This document shows positions 56,236-64,000 of a stretch of 64,000 nt of DNA, piece after piece (the first letter of the stretch is position 1; each line of letters opens with the position of its first letter). The position numbers were made by a program, and so were the translations under genes. The notes under the pieces are model-generated. The model did no database searches. It was not told the origin of the DNA and saw nothing but the letters and a program-made list of their open reading frames with translations. The stretch covers positions 248,001-312,000 of the forward strand of contig NZ_QGLP01000005.1 in the NCBI RefSeq assembly GCF_003202915.1, given 5' to 3'. The DNA is from Gilliamella apicola (lineage in GTDB: Bacteria; Pseudomonadota; Gammaproteobacteria; Enterobacterales; Orbaceae).

Positions 56236-57002
56236 CTATTTTCTTATTGGCAATAGATCTGCCTCGCGTAAACGAACATCTAAACGATTTATAATTTCAA
56301 TATCCTCTACATTGTCGCGATTCGGGATGTGATCGAGTGAAATAATAACCGTCCCCACTTGTTTATCATCCCGATTAATTGGGATAATTCTATGAGCTTC
56401 AGGATAATCATCAGCATTTAATGGGCTAGGAATATAAACAATCATTGATGTGCCAATACGTTTAGGAAATAGTGCATTTTGTTTGGGGAAAGTATCTTTC
56501 AGATTAATTTCAATATAGCAATCACTAAATACTTTTGCTAATTCTGTAACAAATTGAATAATTTTATTATAAATTCCTGCTTTTTTGTGGGTAAATAAAA
56601 ATTTAATTTGAGATGTGAGAAATGGGCTATTTAAATATCTTGAGGCCATGTAAAATAATAGTTGTCCTTCGATCGCTGGATCTTTATCAATATCTATAAA
56701 AGAGAGTATCAGATCCCCATCATTTCCAACTCTTTTAAATCCAGATGTTAGCTTTTCAAAACTAACTCAGTCAAACCCTCTTTATTGTAGGCCAATAATT
56801 TAGGATCAGCTTTGATTGAATTACGAAAATGATACCAGTTAGCATCCGAATTAAAGTTATTTTGATAAATTTTAAATGCTTCATCCAACTGATTTCGTAT
56901 CTTTAAAATATTATTTTCCAATACGTTGGGGAAAAAAACTTCAATAGTGTAATCAATAAGATCTAATCGCATTTGTATTGGCATAATTAATTCCTTATTC
57001 AT
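56236..57002 (-). pseudogene. Unknown gene of about 220 aa split by one frameshift
   Basis: ATG 57002 encodes 84 residues (MPIQMRLDLIDYTIEVFF ... AYNKEGLTELVLKS). The next frame, open from codons overlapping this end, continues FEKLTSGFKRVGNDGDL, then EGQLLFYMASRYLNSPF, and stops at 56236. Adding one T to the T4 run (A4 at 56758-56761 on plus) joins them as LTELVFEKLTSGF. No start codon serves the second half before MASRY. Similar to immunity-type proteins in size and setting; family not recognised. Confidence 0.7.
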
Positions 57003-57339
57003 TATTTAAGTAAAGTAGTTGGTACATACACTGTAGTTATAGTAGGTAACATTTTAAATGTTAATCTAGCTGTAAATGCATCATATAACAATGGTATCAT
57101 AAATATCCAACAACATCGCGCAGGAAGATGCGCCGAACACACAGTATTATGTCACTCAGCTTGTTTTAGTAATGTATCCAATTTTTTTCCCCTATTGTTT
57201 TTAATTTAGGGATTCCTAAAGAGTCAATTTGTGTTTTACTAAACATTAATGAATCGTAATTAGCTTTCATTTCTAATAACAGGCTATAATTTGCTAGCTT
57301 TAAGTTTATTAGCTGGCATAGTTCAAAAGATTAAGGTTT
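57003..57339. other. Degenerate intergenic DNA
   Basis: No intact frame. Minus-strand scraps such as LANYSLLLEMKANYDSLMF and KTQIDSLGIPKLKTIG extend the pseudogene that follows on its 3' side. Confidence 0.4.
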
Positions 57340-57895
57340 AGGATGAAAATCATCAATTTGCTCTTGCCAACGATTATAATTCCAATCAATAATTTTGGTT
57401 TTTAACTCAGCTAACTCATTTTGGGCAGCCTGTTTATGTACTGGGGGGAGAATTTGTTTTCAACGAGTTTGAATTTCCTTATTATATTGCCAAACTGGAG
57501 GAAGCTGATAATAATCCCATGTTAAATTATTATCGATCTCAATGATTTTTTGTTTTGCATAATCACTTAATAGTGTCCATGCATAGGCTTTTATGAGTTC
57601 TAGCTCACGCCCTAAACCATATAAATTGGCTTCTGTCATCCTTAACTATGCTCAGCCATTATTTCGGTATAATCAATTGCTATTTTTAAATCTTCTGGTG
57701 TTAATGATTTACGATATTCGGTTAATTTATTAATTTTTTTAAAATCATTATTTTTATAATGATCGCCCTGTTGAAACAGCATTCGTGCTATTAAATCCTC
57801 ATAGCAGTGGTAACCACCTTCTAAAGCATAAGTGAAATATTTAATACTCTCTTTTAATTGTTCATCAGTACAATGAATAACTTACTGATATTGTT
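57340..57895 (-). pseudogene. Sel1-repeat-like protein pseudogene
   Basis: Minus-strand frames give LKESIKYFTYALEGGYHCY, EDLIARMLFQQGDHYKNND, LTPEDLKIAIDYTEIMAEHS, then, after a stop/frameshift near 57645, EANLYGLGRELELIKAYAW and LSDYAKQKIIEID. A TGA near 57459 breaks it again before PVHKQAAQNELAELK. The G-x-x-x-D/E-x-x-K-A-Y-A-W pattern is that of Sel1 repeats. Sel1 proteins often sit beside toxin-effector genes. Confidence 0.65.
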
Positions 57896-58263
57896 AATAA
57901 ATAAAATAGCATTAAAAATTTGTCATTTAAACAGAATCAAGCAAGAATTAACAGAATTTTGCTTGTTTAGATTTTTTTGGAGTATTTTACTCGGAATTTT
58001 TATGTACTATTTTTGGGAATAGTTATAATAGCGAAATGAAATTAATAAGAATAAATAGACTCATCCTATCGAACACAGCATAGAGAAAAAATAATATTGG
58101 AACAGTATTATCACTGATTTCTCATGTAGATTTTAATTCAAGGTAAAGATGGTTAATCATTGCCGGTTCGATAATAAAGATAGTAAAAAGAATAAATTTA
58201 ACAATTATAGCTTTTTTATGATATTTTTTTATTTAACTGTTAAACATTTGTCATTGATTAACT
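57896..58263. other. A/T-rich gap upstream of ribE end
   Basis: No gene seen; no clear terminator for ribE beyond short T runs. Confidence 0.45.
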
Positions 58264-58872
58264 TTACTTTTTCGCTGCTAATACCCTTTCAACCGTATCA
58301 ACAATAGCTTGAGTTTGTGAATCAATTTCAATATTTACCTCATCACCAATCTTTTTACAATCTAAAGTGGTAATCGCTAATGTTTCTGGAATTAGATGAA
58401 TGTTAAATTGATTATCTTTGACTTCTCCCACGGTTAAACTTGCGCCATCTATACCAATAAAACCTTTGAATAAAACATACTTCATAAATTTTTCTGGCAT
58501 AGCTAACGTCATTTGACAGTTGGTTGCTGTTTTCTGAATGTCAATAATGGTGGCTCGGCAAGAGACATGACCAGACATTACATGACCACCAATTTCATCA
58601 CCGTATTTAGCACTTCGTTCAATATTTACCAAATCATTTAACTTTTTACTGCCGAGAGTTGTTAAAGCTAATGTTTCTTGCATAATATCAAAAGTTACAC
58701 AATCATTTTCAATCCCTGTTACGGTTAAGCAACAGCCATCATTCGCTATTGATGCACCAATTTCAATATTATTGATTAAGTGATGTGGCAGTTTGACTTG
58801 ATAAGTTCGTAATTTATCTTGATCGATGATATCAATAATTTTACCTACACCCTGCACAATACCTGTAAACAT
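58264..58872 (-). CDS. ribE: Riboflavin synthase alpha chain
   Basis: 202 aa. Two similar barrel halves: MFTGIVQGVGKI ... and SGHVSCRATI ... with the lumazine-binding repeats GASIANDGCCLTVTGI and FKGFIGIDGASLTVGEV. It dismutates two 6,7-dimethyl-8-ribityllumazine molecules to riboflavin. The C-terminal helix (VDTVERVLAAKK) is the trimer-forming part. No FMN riboswitch consensus is visible in the 110 bp upstream. Single gene on the minus strand. Confidence 0.96.
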   Translation of the reverse strand: MFTGIVQGVGKIIDIIDQDKLRTYQVKLPHHLINNIEIGASIANDGCCLTVTGIENDCVTFDIMQETLALTTLGSKKLNDLVNIERSAKYGDEIGGHVMSGHVSCRATIIDIQKTATNCQMTLAMPEKFMKYVLFKGFIGIDGASLTVGEVKDNQFNIHLIPETLAITTLDCKKIGDEVNIEIDSQTQAIVDTVERVLAAKK

Positions 58873-58982
58873 ACTTTATTCCTTAAATTAAACGAATATA
58901 AGCTTCTATTTTACTTAATCATTAGGTAATTATCTATCATTAAGCAAATTTACCTAACCCTGATATCAACTTAAAAACAGAT

Positions 58983-60103
58983 TCAAACAAGCGTTCTGTT
59001 TAAAATAAACAAAGTTGTATTATGTTTACTACTATCTTGTTGATCACCATAAAACACAATTGTATAACTATTGTTTTGGCAGGAAATCACATCAGAAATA
59101 ATTAATTCTTCTTTGGCTAATACTATATTTTCATTAGTAAGTAAATTATTAAATTTGCTAGCTTGCTGTTGTAAAAATGCCTCGATCACTTTATTGTTTC
59201 GCAAGGTTATCCAGCCGTTCCCCCTTTCTGTGGTAAAATAAATCACAAATATTTCATTGGCAATTTTTACCGGTTCCCATACTGAATATATACAACAATC
59301 TATATCAAATAACTTATCTCGTATCGCCTCACCTTGTGAGGTAATAGTAATTAGATAAAAAATTCCATCTTCGTCATAACTTACAACATATGATGCTTTT
59401 TCAAAACTTAAGTTTAAAATACAAGAGGGATAATGATCACAGGTTATATCAATACTCCTTGATTGTAATACTTTACCTTTTTCATCGATTTTACGATGAA
59501 GCCAACAATTTTCTTCATCTTTCGCAATGATATGAATTTGTTTATTGTCATTATTTATACTAAATACATTATATTTTGGTAAAGGAATTTTGGAAGTATA
59601 GGTTTTTTTTAACTCACCGTCTTTAAATTCAACCGCAACCAATTTATCCAACTGTTTGGTTGAAAAATATCAACATACTTAAACATGGCAAAATTATGGA
59701 AAATACCAATATAATCACTAGGTAGCATTTTTTTAGGTTTTGGATAAGTAATATTATCGCGTTCAAAACAAGGAAACATGGTGATTAAACCGTATTTATC
59801 AGGATGATAAACCTCAATAGAAGTATACAATTTTCCAGCTGGGTTAATAAAAAATGTTGGCAAATAACCATCAGATTCTATATAGAATGTATAATTTTGT
59901 AAATCACTGTCAAGCATTATATAAATCACTTTATAACTATAACCATCAGAATTGTTATAGTAGTTGCAAGAAATGATTGGTTTATTTTGATAACTAATGG
60001 CCTCCGGAGAAGAAATACCATAAGGTGATTTTAAAATAATCATTGGCCCTAAAGCAGTTTGCTGATATTGCGCGTTAAAAGATATATCGGTTTTTTGTAA
60101 CAT
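58983..60103 (-). pseudogene. Unknown beta-rich protein of about 370 aa, split by one frameshift
   Basis: ATG 60103 encodes a first part (LQKTDISFNAQYQQTALG ... FAMFKYVDIFQP) that goes out of frame near 59655-59657. The other frame continues KQLDKLVAVEFKDGELKKTY to a stop at 58983. Inserting one A in the A3 run (CCAAACAG) restores IFQPKQLDKLV. The repeated blade-like segments (NCWLHRKIDEKGKVLQS, ASYVVSYDEDGIFYLITI) suggest a propeller or WD-type fold; family unknown. The second half has only a TTG at 59651 as possible start. Confidence 0.7.
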
Positions 60104-60566
60104 AATTATAATTCATCCTGTTACTGTTTTCTTACTCAATTTGTTAAGTTTTAAAATCAAACTAACTTTAATCATTCGATCTTATTTTAGTTTTTACATC
60201 AGGTTTTAATTGTAGTTCAAAGCTTTGTCAATTATTTTATCAATTGTATAAGTTTGATTCTTAATAGCAATAATTCATATAATAAATGGTAAGAAGTAAA
60301 CAAAATAACCATACTTAACAAACATGTTTATATAAAAAATTATGTGCATAACAACTTTATGTAATAGATTCATAATTTCTTTATTAAATGATTTTTCTAA
60401 AATTAAGAGTAAAATTCGAATATAAGCTGTCGAATTTTTAAATCCAAAATGATGCTGCAACAAAAGATATGCATTTTCTTTTTGTCTCGGTTATAGTTAT
60501 CATTCGTTGCCATTAACCATAAAAAATAAATTGAATAAAAATGTACCGTATTTTTTAGGATTTAAC

Positions 60567-60944
60567 ATGTTAAAACTTATTTTAGCTATATCGGTTGGTT
60601 CAGTTGCCGGTGGTTTACTGCGGTGGTTTCTGTCACTTAAATTAAATATTATTGCCTTTGCGATTCCATTAGGAACGTTACTATCTAATCTGATTGCAGG
60701 TTATATTATTGGCTTTGCAATAGCTTTTTTTAATCATTCAAACTTATCTGCTGAGTGGCGATTATTAGTGATCACCGGTTTTTGCGGTGGATTATCGACC
60801 TTTTCCACTTTTTCGGCGGAAATTGTTAACTTTCTACAAGAAGGTCGTATTGGTTGGGGATTAACAACTATTGCTATTCATGTCGCCGGATCAGTTCTAA
60901 TGACATTTTTAGGGATTTTGACCTATCAATATTTTCGTTCATAA
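60567..60944 (+). CDS. crcB: Fluoride ion channel CrcB/Fluc
   Basis: About 125 aa from ATG 60567 (RBS TTAGGA); an upstream ATG at 60507 gives a hydrophilic extension not found in the family. Four TM helices. [13 protein letters not shown] in TM1, [14 protein letters not shown] in TM2 and [16 protein letters not shown] in TM3 (TM break and phenylalanine box lining the pore) are diagnostic. It exports fluoride as an antiparallel dimer. No fluoride riboswitch is evident upstream. Confidence 0.94.
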   Translation: MLKLILAISVGSVAGGLLRWFLSLKLNIIAFAIPLGTLLSNLIAGYIIGFAIAFFNHSNLSAEWRLLVITGFCGGLSTFSTFSAEIVNFLQEGRIGWGLTTIAIHVAGSVLMTFLGILTYQYFRS

Positions 60945-61021
60945 AGATAGTTTATCTCGCAAATAAGATAAAAATGCTTATAAATAGTATTTACAACTCC
61001 AAATCACTGTATTAATATACA

Positions 61022-61037
61022 CTGTATAAATCAACAG
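61022..61037 (+). promoter_or_regulatory. LexA (SOS) box before sulA
   Basis: CTG-TATAAATCAA-CAG fits the CTG-N10-CAG SOS consensus with an A/T spacer. It ends 13 bases before the sulA start codon, overlapping the expected core promoter. Confidence 0.88.
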
Positions 61038-61050
61038 CATTGGAGTTATT

Positions 61051-61449
61051 ATGCTTATTGAACATTATTCACCACAACTTATGGCTATCAATTTTGAAAC
61101 ACCTTTTCAACAAGTGTTACAACAACAGCGGCCTTTATTACGTTCATTTAACAAAGAAAAAAAATGGCAGTTGTGGTTGTCAGATCGACCAATGCTAAAA
61201 CGTTCATGGATAAATATTGCAGGACTTGATAAACAAAAAGTCGTTCATTTAACTCATTTAAATAATGAAAATTTAGTCTCAACTATTGAAAAAGCATTAT
61301 ATAATAAAACTTGTAGTTATATAGTTGCTTGCTTTAATGGACTTAATGAGCAAGCGAAACAGCGTTTACAACAAGCAGTATTAACTAGTGATACTTGTTT
61401 AGTTTTAGTTGACGACGAACAAAATAAATCACCAGTCCAATATCATTAA
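61051..61449 (+). CDS. sulA: SOS cell-division inhibitor SulA
   Basis: 132 aa, somewhat shorter than Escherichia SulA (169). The conserved core runs KKWQLWLSDRPMLKRSWI, AGLDKQKVVHL, and a RecA-like strand SYIVACFNGL. SulA binds FtsZ and blocks septation during DNA damage. RBS TTGGAG precedes ATG 61051, and a LexA box lies just upstream, so SOS control is likely. The absence of ompA next door differs from enterics. Confidence 0.88.
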   Translation: MLIEHYSPQLMAINFETPFQQVLQQQRPLLRSFNKEKKWQLWLSDRPMLKRSWINIAGLDKQKVVHLTHLNNENLVSTIEKALYNKTCSYIVACFNGLNEQAKQRLQQAVLTSDTCLVLVDDEQNKSPVQYH

Positions 61450-61494
61450 GAAAATAGATATGATAACAAGTTAATTATCTGATTAACTTTAAAT

Positions 61495-61528
61495 AAAGAC
61501 ACTACCTTACATGGATGTGTCTTTTTTT
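61495..61528 (+). terminator. Terminator after sulA
   Basis: AAAGACAC pairs with GTGTCTTT and is followed by further T residues. Confidence 0.85.
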
Positions 61529-61946
61529 ATTATTTATTATCGATAAAATTAACTAAAATAAAAAATTTTTAAACAACAGCTAATAACTCATCCTAAATTC
61601 ATCATTCTTGCTACCCTAGCCCATTGATTTGCAAGTCATGATGAAATCATATAGATCATTTTAGCAAATAAAAATTAATATTGATGGCATAACATTTTCA
61701 TAGGTTTTAGAAAATTTTTGAAAATAAATCTTTCATCACAAGAACAATTTCAAACAAAAGATAATCATGTTAACTCAATCAGCCCAATTCGAAGTGACTT
61801 TGATAAAATCACCAAAACCGTTCCTTTAATTTAAAAACCTGATAAACAATTTTTACAACGTTTACTAAAGGTTTATTTATCGTTTTAATAACATACTATT
61901 AACTTGTCTAAAAATAGTTAAGAATTTTGTTTAGGCATTTAATGAT
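61529..61946. other. Gene-free region between sulA and the acyl-CoA ligase
   Basis: Only a 20-codon plus-strand frame beginning MLTQSAQFEVTLIK (about 61767-61830) is seen, which I consider chance or a remnant. There is no clear terminator for the minus-strand ligase gene. Confidence 0.45.
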
Positions 61947-63482
61947 CTAACTACGGATTTGGTCGATTAATTGTTTTAATTTTTTTCTATCGACCTTACC
62001 AATACTTGTCATTGGAAATTCGTCAACAATATATATTTTTCTCGGCATTTGAAAACGTGCAACTTTAGGTCTTAACCAAGTTAGAATTGTCGATTCTGTT
62101 TGCATGGAATTTGGTGTTAAAACAATAATAGCAATAAATCGTTGGCCAAATTCTTCATCATCAACACTAATAATCACTACTTCTTTAATCTCTTCGTGTT
62201 TTAATAAATGATTTTCGATTTCAAAAGGATAAACATTTTCGCCGCCTGATACTATCATATCGTCAACCCGCCCTTTTAAATAATAGTAACCTTGATTATC
62301 CTTTTCAGCTAAATCGCCTGTGGCTATCCAATCCTTTCCTGCTATTGACCATGCACATTTTATAAAAAGTTCATTAGGTCCATGTATAGTATTATTTTTT
62401 GAAATAAGCTTAGAACTTAACCCTTTTATTGGTTTGCCGATTGTGGTGGGATTTTTACTTAAATCATCAGGTGTCGCAATCATGCATACACCTGCTTCAG
62501 ATGTGCCATATAAATTAAATAACACTTTACCCAATTGATTTAACACTTTGTTAACTAGGGTTATATTGATTGGCGCACCGCCAGTAATGATACAACGTAA
62601 GCTACTAAGTTGCTGTTCAGAATAATTTATCATGCGAGAAAGCATCAAAGGAACCAGCGTAACAACTTCAATTTGATATTTAGCAATCATATTACAGGCA
62701 ATTGGTGTTTGAAAACGCTTGGTAATAAATATCGTTGCTCCTAATAACGTAGAGATACATAACGTTGCCAGACCAAAGCCATGATATATAGGCGTTGCTA
62801 TATACACTTTATTGTAATGGCTAAGTTTGAGTTTAATTAATAACTGACTAAAAGGAGTGATAAAATTTTGCGCATGACTTTTCCGTGTGGCTAGCTTAAA
62901 GTGTTGTGTCGTACCACTTGTTAGGACGGTAATTTTTGAAAAGTGCGTCACTCTAAGTTTTATTGTTTGATTAAGCAATGGACTCTTTAAAAGTGAACTA
63001 ATGCAAACTTGATTATCATGTAATGTTGCTATTTTGCTGATTTCAAGTGAAGAGACAATTTCTGATACTTCTGGATCATAAATTATTAAATCAAAATCGA
63101 TATTATGATTAATTTTTTTAAGCTGCTCGGACGATAGTTCAGTGTTGATTAGATAGATATCTGCACCTAATCTTGCCAACGCAAAAAGCGTTTGTATCAG
63201 AAGTGAATGATTATTAGCTATCATGGCTATTTTTTGACCTGGCTGGATATTGCCGTAGGCTGCCAATTGCTTTGCGAGATGTTGAACTTGATTATAGAGC
63301 GTCTGATAATCAAGTTCGTTACCATTTTCGTTAATAGCTATCTGCTGCGGACATAGTTTATGACGAACATAAAGTAAAGCCATTAAATTCATACCGACAG
63401 CAGGTATACTTTTTAATAGCAACCTTATTCCTTTAAAGGTTAATAATTTCGTTTTAACGAGTGCAATAATAACATTAATCAT
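61947..63482 (-). CDS. Acyl-CoA synthetase/AMP-dependent ligase
   Basis: 511 aa of the ANL superfamily. A3-type P-loop ITVLTSGTTQHFKLATRK (usually TSGTTGxPK; the K is retained), NLYGTSEAGV, TGDLAEKDNQGYYYLKGR (A7/A8) and the C-terminal catalytic lysine in MTSIGKVDRKKL are present. It activates a carboxylic acid as acyl-adenylate and loads it on CoA or a carrier protein. It overlaps the upstream dehydrogenase by 4 bp, so they act together in fatty acid or secondary metabolite chemistry. The first 25 residues before LLKSIPAVGM may be an anchor. Confidence 0.85.
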   Translation of the reverse strand: MINVIIALVKTKLLTFKGIRLLLKSIPAVGMNLMALLYVRHKLCPQQIAINENGNELDYQTLYNQVQHLAKQLAAYGNIQPGQKIAMIANNHSLLIQTLFALARLGADIYLINTELSSEQLKKINHNIDFDLIIYDPEVSEIVSSLEISKIATLHDNQVCISSLLKSPLLNQTIKLRVTHFSKITVLTSGTTQHFKLATRKSHAQNFITPFSQLLIKLKLSHYNKVYIATPIYHGFGLATLCISTLLGATIFITKRFQTPIACNMIAKYQIEVVTLVPLMLSRMINYSEQQLSSLRCIITGGAPINITLVNKVLNQLGKVLFNLYGTSEAGVCMIATPDDLSKNPTTIGKPIKGLSSKLISKNNTIHGPNELFIKCAWSIAGKDWIATGDLAEKDNQGYYYLKGRVDDMIVSGGENVYPFEIENHLLKHEEIKEVVIISVDDEEFGQRFIAIIVLTPNSMQTESTILTWLRPKVARFQMPRKIYIVDEFPMTSIGKVDRKKLKQLIDQIRS

Positions 63483-64000
63483 TTCTTACGTTTGATAGAG
63501 TACGTAGTTAATTTTAGCCAAATTCCATAAAACAACACTGATGCTATTTGTCCTATAATTATCCACCATGGTTTATACTGCCGTTTTTTAGTTTGTAATA
63601 AACGACAGATGATGGTTGCGGCTTGAACTGGTGTCAATGCTGGAAAATTTTGATAAGCCTTTGTTGGCAAAATCATACGCGTTTTAACTAACGGTAAATA
63701 GGCTGTTGAAACATGGATATATTGATTTCTAAGTTCTGGTGTTGCACATTGTAACCACTGATCGAACGCTGTTTTTGACGCTTGATAAGCCGCCCAATTT
63801 ACAGTTGGAGCTAACAATACATTAATCGCCGAAACATTTATAATTTGTCCATGTGATTGTGCCAATTTAGGTATCAATGCTAAACATAAGCTCACCGGCG
63901 CCAAATAGTTTAATTTGATGGTTCTCTCAAAATCATGCCGACGGTCAAGCGATTGCATAATTGACCGACAAATCGATATGCCGGCATTATTAACAAAAAT
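63479..64000 (-). CDS. Short-chain dehydrogenase/reductase, N terminus beyond the window
   Basis: At least 173 aa visible. VNNAGISICRSI near the edge is the NNAG motif, IINVSAINVLL carries the catalytic serine and YQASKTAFDQWL is the YxxxK. The C-terminal tail (PWWIIIGQIASVLFYGIWLKL) is hydrophobic, giving a membrane-associated form. It starts the translation-coupled pair with the acyl-CoA ligase. NAD(P) reduction of a carbonyl is the family role; the substrate is unknown. Confidence 0.85.
   Translation of the reverse strand: MFVNNAGISICRSIMQSLDRRHDFERTIKLNYLAPVSLCLALIPKLAQSHGQIINVSAINVLLAPTVNWAAYQASKTAFDQWLQCATPELRNQYIHVSTAYLPLVKTRMILPTKAYQNFPALTPVQAATIICRLLQTKKRQYKPWWIIIGQIASVLFYGIWLKLTTYSIKRKK

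Noticed and set aside
58873-58982. FMN riboswitch upstream of ribE
   Set aside because: No RFN consensus blocks (AGGGGAAGGTG, GATTCCG-type) in the 110 bases between ribE and the next gene.
60275-60463. 62-codon minus-strand ORF
   Set aside because: Random A/T-rich hydrophobic translation with no ribosome site.
60450-60566. Fluoride riboswitch upstream of crcB
   Set aside because: I searched for the GG-GATGG...TTCGCC core and the following pseudoknot pattern and did not see it; the leader is only A/T-rich.

Overview
The window is AT-rich gammaproteobacterial DNA. The housekeeping genes (hemA, lolB-ispE, lolCDE, mfd, apt, ribE, nfi, trmN, mmuPM, sulA, crcB) resemble their Enterobacterales/Pasteurellales counterparts, but the gene order differs from Escherichia and coding sequence is strongly A/T-biased. 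Several PTS operons, decaying genes and homopolymer lesions fit a host-associated fermenter. An insect-gut Orbaceae (Gilliamella-like) is my best guess, by inference only.

Layout. 1-4.8 kb: a partial class A acid phosphatase, a GntR/UTRA regulator and a PTS alpha-glucoside operon (GH4 6-phospho-alpha-glucosidase plus EIICB). 4.9-7.7 kb: an unknown membrane protein, then a decayed stretch (IS3-type transposase remnant, IS5-like fragment, acetyltransferase with one nonsense codon, membrane protein remnant). 7.8-13.7 kb: tRNA-Leu(CAA), a zinc-ribbon protein, a DUF1289 protein with a glutamine-rich repeat, hemA, divergent lolB-ispE, a DUF421 protein and ada. 13.9-17.4 kb: an operon of exported VWA protein, histidine kinase and response regulator. 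17.6-23.2 kb: apt, a dimethylargininase with a basic amino acid antiporter, two extra copies of the trmN 3' end, trmN-nfi and yigZ. 23.5-27.8 kb: a tandem triplication of a roughly 1.45 kb unit, each coding an unknown exported protein of about 330 aa. 28-33.5 kb: a YcxB-like protein, beta-propeller protein, MFS transporter, divergent LysR regulator, GNAT and rhomboid protease. 33.5-43.3 kb: lolCDE, mfd and two DUF945 paralogues. 43.9-46.2 kb: mmuP-mmuM.

46.5-52.4 kb is a seven-gene catabolic PTS operon: PRD/EIIA regulator, galactitol-type EIIA, EIIC and EIIB, a divergent YjbQ protein, a ribulose-phosphate-3-epimerase-family enzyme and a SIS-domain isomerase. 52.5-58 kb is a gene graveyard with three tandem small genes (two sharing the same A9-tract frameshift), orphan immunity-like genes and Sel1-like remnants. 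58.2-64 kb: ribE, a gene of about 370 aa split by a frameshift, crcB, sulA with a clear LexA box, and an acyl-CoA ligase plus short-chain dehydrogenase running off the edge.

A recurrent theme in 52.5-60.1 kb is reading frames broken by loss of one base in a short homopolymer. The causes can be real decay, phase variation, transcriptional slippage or sequencing error, and the sequence alone cannot separate them.
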